Shown: one piece after another, positions 55,803 through 64,000 of the stretch
Numbering within the stretch: position 1 is the first letter of the stretch
Layout of the letters: the number at the start of each line of letters is the position of its first letter
Assembly: GCA_947593615.1 (NCBI GenBank)
Contig: CANQDR010000003.1
Coordinates: 1 to 64,000, forward strand
Direction of reading: 5' to 3'
Length of the DNA: 64,000 nt
Origin: an uncultured Clostridia bacterium
GTDB lineage: Bacteria; Bacillota; Clostridia; Oscillospirales; Acutalibacteraceae
Position numbers and translations under genes: made by a program
Notes under the pieces: model-generated
Seen by the model: only the letters and a program-made list of their open reading frames with translations
Database searches by the model: none
Told to the model about the DNA's origin: nothing

Positions 55803-57029
55803 TTTGTTTTTTAAATTTTGCATTTCTTTTCTGCTTATATTGTCTATAAGGCTTGCGTAGCTGTAAAGCATAAAACCGCTTGATTTTTCGTTATTATTTA
55901 AAATTTCATATTCATCGGCAAGAATGTTGTCACTGTCAAGCCATGTACCCTCGTCATCATCTGTTCCTGCTTTGTAGCCTGCAAGACCGACGTACAGTTT
56001 TACGTTATCCGCAAACTCAAGCTCACTCCAGCTTTCAAGCGAATTCTCAAATGTAAGCCGCGGATTTTCAAGGCTGAAATAAATCTGCGGACATATATAA
56101 TCTACAAATCCTCTGCAAGTACACCATGATTTTACATCTGCGTAAATCTCATCGTTATTATTGATATTTCCCTGCGGAGAAATGCCGAAAACAACATCAT
56201 TTTTTAAGCTGTGTACTTTTCTGTATACATCGCATATCAGCATATTGACGTTTGCCTTTCTCCAATTATCAATGTTCATGCTGTTTCCGTTTCCGACAGA
56301 TTCAAGATAGCTGTCATACTGCGTTTTATCTTTATTTTCAATATCAGTAGGATAAAAATAATCATCAAACTGTATTCCGTCAACATCATAATTATTTATA
56401 ATTTCTTCTACGCCGCTTATTATAAGTTTTCTTGCATTTTCATTAGACGGGTCAAGATAAATTCCACTTTCGGTTTCTATGCCGAGTGATTTATCTTTTA
56501 TGTATGGATTGTTGTCGGAAAGCTTTGGTGGAGTTTTATTTGTTGACACCCTGTAAGGATTTATCCATGCATGTATTTTAAGGCTTTTTGATTTGCAAAT
56601 TTCACACATTATTTTAAGTGGATCATAACCCGGATTTTTTCCCTGCGTACCTGTAAGAATGTGCGACATTGGATAGTATTCAGATTTGTACAGCGCGTCC
56701 CCAAAAGGTCTTACCTGTACAATCAACGTATTCATACCAAATCCCCTGCAATTTTCTGCGATTTTTTCAAATTTATTTCTGAAACTATTTTCACTTTTAT
56801 CCGAATCATTTTCCATACTCAGTTCCATATATGAAACCCATATACCGCGCATTTCGCTGACTTCTGACTGTATTTGTACATCAGAATTTTCTGTCTTATC
56901 AGAAGAAATATTTTTGTTGCTTTGAGTTTTTACAGTCGGAGCGCTCGTGTTGTTTCCTGAACTTACAGCAATAACTCCTATTAAAATTATTAGCGACAGA
57001 GTTATCGGTATGAGTTTTTTAAAATTCAA
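55794..57029 (-). CDS. GHL10 (DUF187) family extracellular protein
   Basis: The protein has an N-terminal membrane or signal helix and a Ser/Asn/Lys-rich linker. The glycoside-hydrolase-like barrel is marked by MRGIWVSYMELS, VQVRPFGDALYKSEYYP, IHAWINPYR and GIQFDDYFYP. Some relatives cut peptidoglycan after the bare GlcNAc sugar. AAAGGATG fits TTG 57029 as start better than ATG 57038, where it would touch the start codon. It is divergent from the DUF1294 gene. Confidence 0.85.
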   Translation of the reverse strand: MNFKKLIPITLSLIILIGVIAVSSGNNTSAPTVKTQSNKNISSDKTENSDVQIQSEVSEMRGIWVSYMELSMENDSDKSENSFRNKFEKIAENCRGFGMNTLIVQVRPFGDALYKSEYYPMSHILTGTQGKNPGYDPLKIMCEICKSKSLKIHAWINPYRVSTNKTPPKLSDNNPYIKDKSLGIETESGIYLDPSNENARKLIISGVEEIINNYDVDGIQFDDYFYPTDIENKDKTQYDSYLESVGNGNSMNIDNWRKANVNMLICDVYRKVHSLKNDVVFGISPQGNINNNDEIYADVKSWCTCRGFVDYICPQIYFSLENPRLTFENSLESWSELEFADNVKLYVGLAGYKAGTDDDEGTWLDSDNILADEYEILNNNEKSSGFMLYSYASLIDNISRKEMQNLKNKLH

Positions 57030-57052
57030 GCGTATCATCCTTTGGAGTAATT

Positions 57053-57337
57053 ATGAACACAGCAATTTATTTTTTCATTATTTATTTTATTATCATAAAC
57101 ATTATTGCAATTATTGTAACGATATACGATAAAATATGCGCAGTTAACAGGCGCTGGCGTGTAAAAGAGCGTACACTTTTACTGATTAGTGCAGTCGGCG
57201 GAAGCATAGGAATGTATCTTGCGATGTCACTTATCAGACATAAAACAAGACACTTAAAATTTATGCTCGGGATCCCAATAATTATTATTATACAACTAAT
57301 TATTTTCTATTTTATTTGGAGCGCATTAAATGGCTGA
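57053..57337 (+). CDS. DUF1294 membrane protein
   Basis: The 94-residue protein has three hydrophobic helices and the family stretch RVKERTLLLISAVGGSIGMY, then RHKTRHLKF. Function is unknown. TTTGGAG lies 5 bases before the ATG. It overlaps the pseudouridine synthase gene by 8 bp. Confidence 0.85.
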   Translation: MNTAIYFFIIYFIIINIIAIIVTIYDKICAVNRRWRVKERTLLLISAVGGSIGMYLAMSLIRHKTRHLKFMLGIPIIIIIQLIIFYFIWSALNG

Positions 57338-58223
57338 ACAACTTGTATTTAAAATCCCTGACGAATGTGATAATATGAAAGCCCTGACCTTTCTGAAAGA
57401 GAGATGCCGCCTTTCATCAAGAATGATAACACGCTTGAAACGAGAAAAAGATGGTATTTTGATGGACGGAAAAATTTTAAGAACAGTTGATTTTGTAAAA
57501 AGCGGGGCAGAGGTAATAATTAATTTACCTGATGAAAATTCAGCAATACATCCGGTTGAGGGAACACTTGACATTGCCTATGAGGACGAGCATTTGCTTA
57601 TTGTCAACAAACCGCCGTCAATGCCGGTTCATCCCGTAAAACAGCATCAGACTGATACGCTCGCAAATATAGTGTCTTTTTATGCAAAAAGCAAAGGTGA
57701 AAGTTATGTTTTCAGAGCGCTTAACAGGCTTGATAAAGATACATCGGGTCTTGTTGTAATTGTTAAAAACAGGTATTGTGCAAATGTTATGAAAAACTCG
57801 GTCGAAAAAACTTACTATGCCTTGTGCCACGGAAAAATTGAGAATGACGGTACCGTGCGCGCTCCGATAGGCCTGCGAGAAGATTCAAAAATGGTCAGAT
57901 GTGTAAAATCGAAAGGTGCTGATGCAGTCACTCATTATAAAGTGATTTCAAGTAATGATTTAATTTCTTTTATAGAATTATTTCTTGAAACAGGTAAAAC
58001 TCATCAGATAAGATGCCATATGGCGTTTTTGGGACATCCGCTTTTGGGCGATGATCTGTACGGAGGAAGCCTTGACAAAATTTCACGTCAGGCATTGCAT
58101 TGCGGCCAGATAAGCTTCAGGCATCCCGTAACAGGAGAGCAAATAACCGTAACAGCACAAATACCTGACGATATGATGAAATTAATTAAGAGGTATAACA
58201 CCTATCGCAATTCGTGTAGATAG
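57330..58223 (+). CDS. RluA-family pseudouridine synthase
   Basis: The 297-residue protein has an S4-like N-terminus (about 15-75) and the catalytic motif NRLDKDTSGLVV with the active Asp. Later family blocks are ETGKTHQIRCHMAF and GHPLLGDDLYGG. It modifies rRNA or tRNA; RluA, RluC and RluD types cannot be told apart from the sequence alone. Confidence 0.92.
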   Translation: MAEQLVFKIPDECDNMKALTFLKERCRLSSRMITRLKREKDGILMDGKILRTVDFVKSGAEVIINLPDENSAIHPVEGTLDIAYEDEHLLIVNKPPSMPVHPVKQHQTDTLANIVSFYAKSKGESYVFRALNRLDKDTSGLVVIVKNRYCANVMKNSVEKTYYALCHGKIENDGTVRAPIGLREDSKMVRCVKSKGADAVTHYKVISSNDLISFIELFLETGKTHQIRCHMAFLGHPLLGDDLYGGSLDKISRQALHCGQISFRHPVTGEQITVTAQIPDDMMKLIKRYNTYRNSCR

Positions 58224-58238
58224 GTTAGACAAGTCAAA

Positions 58239-58278
58239 TGACTTCTTTTCCCGAGTTTCACCAAGTAATTTACTATAC
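58239..58278 (+). repeat. Dispersed 40-bp element, copy A
   Basis: It aligns without gaps to 62592-62631 with 30 of 40 matches, sharing AGTAATTT and CTATAC at the right end. Both copies stand directly before an A-run and a hairpin terminator. Confidence 0.6.
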
Positions 58279-58283
58279 GAAAA

Positions 58284-58322
58284 AAAGGATTGACACTGAC
58301 CTTTGTCAAATGTCAATCCTTT
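58284..58322. terminator. Bidirectional terminator
   Basis: AAAGGATTGACA and TGTCAATCCTTT pair around a 15-base loop. A-run before and T-rich after allow it to serve the pseudouridine synthase gene and the convergent membrane-protein gene. Confidence 0.75.
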
Positions 58323-58339
58323 AGTATTTTAGAAATTAT

Positions 58340-60058
58340 TTATTGCTCGTTTACCTCATATATTTTATAACCGTTGAGTTCATTTACCTGCTGATAAACA
58401 GCAGATTTACTGTCATCTGCGTAATACTCTGTAAAATAACGCTCTTTTCTGAAAGTAATATATTTATCAATTACATAGATTTTTTTACTGTTTAATACAG
58501 CCTCATAAATATTTTCTGACATATTGCGTTTTCTTAACACTGAATCCTTATGAAAATATTGGAATCCGTCAATATTGTCAAGAAAACTGCGTTTAAATCC
58601 CCACAGCGGATGAATATAATTATCTGTGTATTTAATACATTCATTTGCGGTTATAGGGTCAAGCACATAATAACGGTCGGGATGTCGGTCAACCTCAGAA
58701 AACAGACGGCTCGGTTTTTCACTTTCTTTTATAGGATTAGCATTGGTTTGATATACTGTACAGTAGCACATAAACAAGCATAATATGAAAACACCTGAAA
58801 TAAACATAGAGCCCTTTCTCATTCGTAATTGTGAAGGTGATTTTTTAGGCTTAAACTGTTCAAAATTAAATGAATATAGCAGAAATACAAAGAGAAAAAG
58901 CCATATTCCGTAGATAAGATATGTTGCTCCTGAGTAAAAATATCTTATTAAAACGCTTGAAACAATTGCCGCAATAAGATAAAATACGGGGAAGAAAACA
59001 AACCTCCGTTTATGCAGTACAATATAAACAATTCCGATTACTAAAAAACATAGTATAATAATTGCAAAACAGTCAAACACGGCAATATGATTGAATATGT
59101 CAATAAAAATAATGCCGAGCTCATGAAAAACATTTTTGCTGTTTTCCTGATTTTGAATTTGTGATACAAGTAAAAGCGCGTCATTATTTAAATAATGTTC
59201 ATCATCATAATATCCGTTTTTTAAAAGCTCATAGTCACTTTCAGTAGATATGCCGATTTCATTGAACTGTTCCTTATAATCACTGTAGTTTGGATAGGGA
59301 AGATTATTTATTGAATCGGTAAGCTGTGAATACTTGTAATAATTGCTTGCTTCTTCTGAAGAATTATTTACTGAATATGAATACTGATTTAATCCTACAG
59401 CAACTAAAGAAACAAAAATAAACATAAGCAAATAGGGTCTGAAATACCAAAAAAACTTTCGAAAAGCTATTTTGTATTTTCGTTTTGCAATCATATCGGC
59501 AAAGAAGAAAGCAACTGCAAAACCAAGTGCAATAAAAAAGTAGTTGTAATCGAAAAACGAGCCGAATGCAATTAAAACAACTCCAACCCAACATGAAAGG
59601 CTGTATTTTTTGTTGTGGATTGCATTGAGTACGAGCAAAAATCCAGCCGCCAGTAGAATAGCAGCGGTTTTACTGCTATGAATATCGGCGTAATGATTTA
59701 GTGAAAATAAAATATTGAGCAGTAGAGTAAATATAAAAGATTTTTTCTTATTGAATTTATTGGCAAAAACAAAAGTAATAGATGTAAATGAAAGATATGA
59801 TAACAAAATCTGTGCGAGTACAAAGCCGTTAAATCCGGGAAGAATAAATTGTACAGAGCCGATTATAGTGGTCAATATATAATTAAGACCATAGCTGTAG
59901 TAATAATGATACTGACCGATATAAAGAGAATTGTAAAAATCCTTGCTGTCATCATATGAAAAAGATGTAACCTGAATACAGAAAAACATTATTACAAGGT
60001 TTATGACAACAGAGAAAAATAAATCGCTTTTAAGTAAATTCAATATTTTTTCTTTCAT
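58340..60058 (-). CDS. Large polytopic membrane protein of unknown function
   Basis: The 572-residue protein has about ten to twelve membrane helices in the first 430 residues, with a Tyr/Asn/Ser-rich outer loop near 230-300. An extracytoplasmic C-terminal domain of about 130 residues follows. The layout resembles GT-C-type sugar transferases or polymer-handling proteins, but I see no catalytic motif. TTAGGAG precedes the ATG. It lies 33 bp after the pseudokinase gene on the same strand and is probably co-transcribed with it. Confidence 0.65.
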   Translation of the reverse strand: MKEKILNLLKSDLFFSVVINLVIMFFCIQVTSFSYDDSKDFYNSLYIGQYHYYYSYGLNYILTTIIGSVQFILPGFNGFVLAQILLSYLSFTSITFVFANKFNKKKSFIFTLLLNILFSLNHYADIHSSKTAAILLAAGFLLVLNAIHNKKYSLSCWVGVVLIAFGSFFDYNYFFIALGFAVAFFFADMIAKRKYKIAFRKFFWYFRPYLLMFIFVSLVAVGLNQYSYSVNNSSEEASNYYKYSQLTDSINNLPYPNYSDYKEQFNEIGISTESDYELLKNGYYDDEHYLNNDALLLVSQIQNQENSKNVFHELGIIFIDIFNHIAVFDCFAIIILCFLVIGIVYIVLHKRRFVFFPVFYLIAAIVSSVLIRYFYSGATYLIYGIWLFLFVFLLYSFNFEQFKPKKSPSQLRMRKGSMFISGVFILCLFMCYCTVYQTNANPIKESEKPSRLFSEVDRHPDRYYVLDPITANECIKYTDNYIHPLWGFKRSFLDNIDGFQYFHKDSVLRKRNMSENIYEAVLNSKKIYVIDKYITFRKERYFTEYYADDSKSAVYQQVNELNGYKIYEVNEQ

Positions 60059-60091
60059 GAATTACTTACTCCTAACGTCAATTTTTTCGTC

Positions 60092-62341
60092 TTATCTGTA
60101 TCCCTTTTCTGACTGTTCATTAACCATAAGCTGAAGATTTGCCTGTTCGTAGCTGTTAAACGTTACGTTAGCAGAGAATTCATCTGCATTATATTTAGGG
60201 TTATACCACGTTTTAGATTTAAAATATGAAGAAAGGTAAGGGTCACTGAAAATTCTGCCTCTTCTTGCGTATATTTCATTTATTGCAAGATTTAATTCTT
60301 CTCTGCTTAATGAAGATACATCAGATTTACTCAAATATGCCGAATCGCTGTTTGCAAACAGATAACTGCTGTCAACGGCTGAATTTTCAGGTTCAGTTGG
60401 AGCCTCTGTAGCAGGAGCTTCTGTTGTTTCCGGTTCTTCAGCGCCAAGAGAGATGTCAAGTGTTACAACTGAACTGTTATCTGCCTCAGAATCACCCTGA
60501 GGCGACTGAGAAATAACATATCCTTCGTCATAATCATTGCTATATTTGTATTCTCCTATTTCTACAACAAAACCATCTGCTTCAAGCAATTCCTTTGCAT
60601 AGCTGTAACCGTATCCCACAACAGGAATAACCGTCTTTTTGACTGCTGCGGTAGTAGGCTGAGTTGTAGGTGCGGCGGTGGTTGGCTGAGTAGTAGCTTT
60701 TGCAGTCGTTTCCACAGTTGTAGTTTGTGAAGTGGTAGTTGCAGTATTATCATTGTTGCCTGAAATTCCGCTTATAATGCAATAAGCAATAAATCCGAGA
60801 GCAGCAAACATTACTATTACGCTAATTATTATGATAACAATATTTTTCTTGCTTTTTTCATCTGATGACATATCATCAGCGGTACTGAAAACACCGAAAG
60901 GATTACTGTCATCATTTTCTTCAATATCAGATTTCGTGTCCTCAGGTTTATTGTCGTTATCGTTATCAGCAGATTCGGGGTCATCAAAATAATTACCGTA
61001 ATCCTTTTCGGAAACAGGCTTATTAAAGCTTATTACTTTATTTTTAATCTCGTAATTATCAAAAACTCTGTTGTCAATCTCTAAATCATCTTCATTATTA
61101 TCGTCTGAAACAGCGTTTGATGAATTATCTTCCGATTTATTTGATTGTTCGGAGAATGAGCTTATATCCTCGTGTGAGTCGGAAAGAATATTGTTTTCAT
61201 TTTCAGTGATTACTTTTGAGGGTTGTGTAACCTCAAATGAATCGCTTTGTATGTCTTCATTGGAATCAGCCTTATTTTCAGGTATCTCAGCAACTGTTTC
61301 TTGATTTGAAGATTTTAAAACTTCTCTTGTAATTTTCGAAGCAGCTAATGCAGCAGGTGCAGTTAAATAATCTGCTTTAGAATCAGTGTTATCATCACTT
61401 TCTGAAGCCTCGTCAGAAACGGAATTTTCAGGCTCTTCATATTCGAATTCCTCAAACACATTGTCGTCAAAGTCAGTTGTTTCAGGAACAATTACTTTTG
61501 GATTTTGCCGGGAAGATATATTTTCATCTCTGATAGAAGTCAGAGCATTTTTTATATTAGCTGCATTTTTCCATCTGTTAGCATTATCAGGCTGACAGGC
61601 AATTACAATTACGCTTTTTAGTTTTTCTCCGCCGTTTTGCGGTGCAGAAACCGACTTTCCGTCAAAACGGGTTTTAATCGCATCTTCTTTGCTTACGGTA
61701 TCGGATTCAAACGGCAGACGGTTATTGCTGCACATACTATACATAATAAGACCGAGAGAATATATATCCGTAGTAAGGTCTGCATTTTGTTTTTTAGCTA
61801 TTTCGGGTGCGACAAATGACATATCAGAGATTTTACTTTCAAAATCAGAAAATCCACCTATTTTATATTTTCCGTCATTGGTAACAAATATATTATCGGG
61901 ATTTATGTTGCCGTGGAAAATATTATTTGATTCAAGCTTTTCAAGAATGGAAGACATTTGTATGCCGAAGTCTATAATTTCGGACTCTGTAAAAGTCTTT
62001 TCTTTCATTACATCAGAAAGCGCTTTTAAATCTTCTGTAATAATGTATAATTCAATTTTTTCCTTTGCGAGATTATTTTTTACTGAAACATCAATATAAT
62101 TAAATGAGTTTCCAGACTGAGAAATATTTTTAAGGAACGATGATTCTTGATTAATAAAATCAACATTATCGCTGTTATATGTATTTCCGCTTATGCAGAT
62201 ATATCTGAGATTAGCCGACACGACAGTGCCGTCATATTCTTTTTTGCTTACTTTATATACTTCATAGCCGTTTTCTTCCGATACTAACGAAGAAATTTTC
62301 CATGCTTTAAGGTTTTCGGGCATTTTAATATATCTGGGCAT
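60092..62341 (-). CDS. Membrane pseudokinase with PASTA and YARHG domains
   Basis: The 749-residue protein has an N-terminal kinase fold (1-270) that lacks the key residues. The catalytic loop is HGNINPDN (143-150) instead of HRD, the DFG site is GFS (163-165), and there is no VAIK Lys (SANLRY). APE-like FVAPE is kept. A very acidic Ser/Asp/Asn linker (about 290-500), one membrane helix (about 500-527) and a Thr-rich spacer follow. One PASTA-like domain (VIPVVGYGYSYAKELLEADG) and a C-terminal YARHG domain (NEIYARRGRIFSDP) end the protein. It probably senses the wall or a ligand outside and signals by binding, not by phosphorylation. Confidence 0.8.
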   Translation of the reverse strand: MPRYIKMPENLKAWKISSLVSEENGYEVYKVSKKEYDGTVVSANLRYICISGNTYNSDNVDFINQESSFLKNISQSGNSFNYIDVSVKNNLAKEKIELYIITEDLKALSDVMKEKTFTESEIIDFGIQMSSILEKLESNNIFHGNINPDNIFVTNDGKYKIGGFSDFESKISDMSFVAPEIAKKQNADLTTDIYSLGLIMYSMCSNNRLPFESDTVSKEDAIKTRFDGKSVSAPQNGGEKLKSVIVIACQPDNANRWKNAANIKNALTSIRDENISSRQNPKVIVPETTDFDDNVFEEFEYEEPENSVSDEASESDDNTDSKADYLTAPAALAASKITREVLKSSNQETVAEIPENKADSNEDIQSDSFEVTQPSKVITENENNILSDSHEDISSFSEQSNKSEDNSSNAVSDDNNEDDLEIDNRVFDNYEIKNKVISFNKPVSEKDYGNYFDDPESADNDNDNKPEDTKSDIEENDDSNPFGVFSTADDMSSDEKSKKNIVIIIISVIVMFAALGFIAYCIISGISGNNDNTATTTSQTTTVETTAKATTQPTTAAPTTQPTTAAVKKTVIPVVGYGYSYAKELLEADGFVVEIGEYKYSNDYDEGYVISQSPQGDSEADNSSVVTLDISLGAEEPETTEAPATEAPTEPENSAVDSSYLFANSDSAYLSKSDVSSLSREELNLAINEIYARRGRIFSDPYLSSYFKSKTWYNPKYNADEFSANVTFNSYEQANLQLMVNEQSEKGYR

Positions 62342-62491
62342 TATAGCATCTCCTTTATAATAATTCTAATTATAAAAATATTGTTATTATCTTCCTTATT
62401 TTACTTATTGTACCATAATATTATAAGTTTTTCTATATATTTTTCGATTTTATTAATTATAATTCTTTGAAAAATAAAAAGCGAAATGATG
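62342..62491. other. AT-rich region upstream of the pseudokinase gene
   Basis: No gene is visible. The leftward promoter of the pseudokinase operon should lie here; TATAATATTATGG on the minus strand near 62415-62430 is a -10 candidate without a clear -35. Confidence 0.35.
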
Positions 62492-62574
62492 TTGCTCACA
62501 ATTTGGGCAGACGGGGCGTGACTTTGCTCACAATTAGAGCAGGCGGCGTGACAACACTCACAATTCGTGCAGAC
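62492..62574. repeat. Three imperfect tandem repeats of about 31 bp
   Basis: CTCACAATT followed by a GCAG core starts at 62495, 62527 and 62557. Copies 1 and 2 extend to GGCGTGAC, and copy 3 stops earlier. Periods are 32 and 30 bp. There are no spacers of different sequence, so it is not a CRISPR array. Confidence 0.7.
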
Positions 62575-62591
62575 AGGTTCTGCAAATTAGA

Positions 62592-62631
62592 TGCCTTCTC
62601 TGCCCAAAAATAACCGAGTAATTTCCTATAC
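62592..62631 (+). repeat. Dispersed 40-bp element, copy B
   Basis: It matches copy A at 58239-58278 in 30 of 40 positions with no gap and again lies directly before a terminator. Together with the tandem repeats to its left it may be one larger element. Confidence 0.6.
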
Positions 62632-62667
62632 AGTAAAAAAGCTGCCCTAAAGGCAGTTTTTTTACTG
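62631..62667. terminator. Terminator in a divergent intergenic region
   Basis: CAGTAAAAAAGCTGCC and GGCAGTTTTTTTACTG pair around CTAAA. No annotated gene runs into it, so it may end a small RNA made from the repeat region. Confidence 0.7.
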
Positions 62668-62989
62668 TAGAAAACTAATGATTTTAAATTCAATATATAA
62701 TGATGTGTCAATTTATAATTTTAATTTTTAGGAAGAATGTTATTTCAACATTAGTTAATTTGATTTTTGATTTTTCAAAATGTGCATTAAAAAGCAAAAT
62801 TATCTTTTTTATGTTGCATTTTTAAATAAAACAATGTATAATATTGTCTAATAAGATATATTTTAATATTATTTTTTAGTTCATAGTTATTATGATGTAC
62901 TGAGTGATGATAATAAACATATTACTACACAGAAGAAAATAAATAGCAAAATATTTTATTAAATCAATAATCGGACAGGAGGATTTTAT
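62668..62989 (+). promoter_or_regulatory. Promoter and leader of the small dockerin-protein gene
   Basis: TTGCAT (62814-62819), a 17-bp spacer and TATAAT (62837-62842) stand about 150 bp before the ATG. The leader is AT-rich and carries no obvious hairpin. The rest of this stretch (62668-62813) holds no gene. Confidence 0.6.
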
Positions 62990-63736
62990 ATGAAAAGATA
63001 TTTTAAATCAATTATAAGTTTGTTGCTTATTTTAATGTTGACTTTCTGTACGGTAATATACGCTAATGCAGAAACCTTGCCTTTGTTTGGTGATATTAAT
63101 ACTGACGGAGAAGTTAATATAATGGACGCTACCGAAATAAGCAAATATTTAGTTGATAACGCTGCTTTTTCCGAGAAACAGCGTTCTGTTGCAGATTTTA
63201 ACGGGGACAGAATAATTGATATAAAAGATTCTACAGACATTCAGAAAATGATTGCAAGTCAAGACTACAAATATGCTCACGAGTCATATGAAACAGAATA
63301 TTCTGATTTTTTGAGTGATAACCTTGATCCGATAAAATATACAGTTGATAAAAATGAAACAGCTCTTACTTCTAATCCCAAATTGTATGTTGGGGAGTTG
63401 CAAGGCAGATTGACAACTGTATTTAAAACTTATGACGAATACAGCAGATTTTTTGGCGAAAGATTTGACGAATATAATGAAGCCTTTTTTGAAAAAAACG
63501 CATTGATTTTTGTTTACAGAAGTTATATGAATGTGTCAACGAAATATACTGTTGATAATGTCTATGTAAATGATAATGTGCTTTATCTCGAAGGTACAAA
63601 ATGGGAATCAAGTGATTTGCATGAAGATATGCTTGCTTATTGGAATCAGTTTATTGTTGTTGATAAATCAAGTGTAAAAGATATAAATAAAATCTGTATA
63701 AAAGAGAGTTGCAAAAATTACTCATTATTACCATAA
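62990..63736 (+). CDS. Secreted dockerin protein with an unknown C-terminal domain
   Basis: The 248-residue protein has a signal peptide (1-28). A type I dockerin follows (GDINTDGEVNIMDATEISKY and DFNGDRIIDIKDSTDIQKM), with both calcium-binding repeats complete. Residues 95-248 form an unknown domain with many aromatic and acidic residues (YDEYSRFFGERFDEYN). It carries the dockerin at the N-terminus, which is less usual. AGGAGG lies 9 bases before the ATG. It should attach to a cohesin-bearing scaffold. Confidence 0.85.
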   Translation: MKRYFKSIISLLLILMLTFCTVIYANAETLPLFGDINTDGEVNIMDATEISKYLVDNAAFSEKQRSVADFNGDRIIDIKDSTDIQKMIASQDYKYAHESYETEYSDFLSDNLDPIKYTVDKNETALTSNPKLYVGELQGRLTTVFKTYDEYSRFFGERFDEYNEAFFEKNALIFVYRSYMNVSTKYTVDNVYVNDNVLYLEGTKWESSDLHEDMLAYWNQFIVVDKSSVKDINKICIKESCKNYSLLP

Positions 63737-63773
63737 TTAAGAACTAAATTTTAAATAAATATATTTATATTTA

Positions 63774-63807
63774 AAACCCGTATTTTCTACATAGAAAATA
63801 CGGGTTT
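63774..63807. terminator. Strong bidirectional terminator
   Basis: AAACCCGTATTTTCTA and TAGAAAATACGGGTTT are perfect 16-bp arms with almost no loop. It lies between convergent genes. Confidence 0.8.
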
Positions 63808-63821
63808 AGTTATAGTTTTAA

Positions 63822-64000
63822 TTACTTTATATGTATTTTTTCTTTTCTTCTCAAACCTGCAATTCCTCCGACGCCTCCGAAAATAAGGGTCGCAATAAGC
63901 TTAATCAAAGTGAAAACGGTAACAGAATCATTGCTTTTAATAAGTCCGATAATTGTAACAAGCAAAAAGATTGCAAATCCCGTTATCAATCCTGCAATAA
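63822..64000 (-). CDS. Partial membrane protein, C-terminal 58 residues
   Basis: The minus-strand frame is open to the window edge. It shows two hydrophobic helices (ITGFAIFLLVTIIGLI and a second ending in FGGVGGIAGL) and a basic RRKEK tail. The layout resembles small TIGR04086-type membrane proteins, but too little is visible to decide. Confidence 0.6.
   Translation of the reverse strand, partial: IAGLITGFAIFLLVTIIGLIKSNDSVTVFTLIKLIATLIFGGVGGIAGLRRKEKIHIK

Noticed and set aside
62492-62574. Possible CRISPR array
   Set aside because: Only three imperfect tandem copies with a period equal to the unit length and no variable spacers; no cas genes nearby.
62496-62711. Minus-strand 71-aa open frame
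   Set aside because: It is read through the tandem repeats and the terminator and has no start signal.

Overview
The window looks like a gut Ruminococcus-type Clostridia chromosome (Oscillospiraceae). The evidence is an AT-rich, Gram-positive gene set with PolC, a short HisG paired with HisZ, and two secreted proteins with type I dockerins. About 29.7 kb of mosaic accessory DNA (1-29720) lies beside about 34 kb of ordinary chromosome (30220-64000). All functions are read from motifs and remembered family features; no database search was run.

Accessory part, left to right. (1) 1-3718: the 3' end of a DUF262/DUF1524 (GmrSD-like) gene, an unknown gene, a predicted nuclease-plus-membrane protein cut short by an in-frame TAG, and two small acidic proteins that resemble immunity proteins. 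(2) 3727-7926: a repeat cluster like a transposon end, then three large-serine-recombinase genes. The first lacks its catalytic N-terminus, the second has an internal TGA, and the third is intact. A decayed extra recombinase C-terminus follows. (3) 8078-14617: a very AT-rich three-gene module made of a Cap4/DUF4297-like nuclease candidate, a Rad50-like zinc-hook ATPase and a 1211-aa YobI-like membrane P-loop NTPase. This is the best candidate for a new antiphage system. (4) 14787-27760: a clearly GC-richer mobilizable element with tnpV, mobC, a MobP-type relaxase, parB and a frameshifted serine recombinase. It has no conjugation secretion genes. Its cargo is a two-component system, a VTC-type polymerase, a DUF4956 membrane protein and a Cthe_2159-like secreted protein. 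The same direct-repeat operator stands before the regulator gene and before the VTC operon. (5) 27914-29720: wreckage of a tyrosine integrase and a phage-type amidase, ending at a sequence like the 3' end of a tRNA.

Chromosomal part. Small genes (DUF6514, DUF305) precede a large papain-like protease with a dockerin. Then comes the run pyrH-frr-uppS-cdsA-dxr-rseP-ispG-polC plus an AI-2E family transporter, which links UMP supply, ribosome recycling, isoprenoid and phospholipid synthesis, membrane proteolysis and replication. Next is a histidine operon hisZ-G-D-C-B-A-I-E that lacks hisH and hisF, with a MITE-like element placed exactly at the 3' end of hisD. The rest holds an HPr-like protein, mtaB, a GHL10 family protein, DUF1294, an RluA-type pseudouridine synthase, a large membrane protein, a pseudokinase with PASTA and YARHG domains, a second dockerin protein and a partial membrane protein at the right edge.

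Intergenic DNA carries many hairpin terminators and a few dispersed repeats. One 40-bp element occurs twice, each time just before a terminator.
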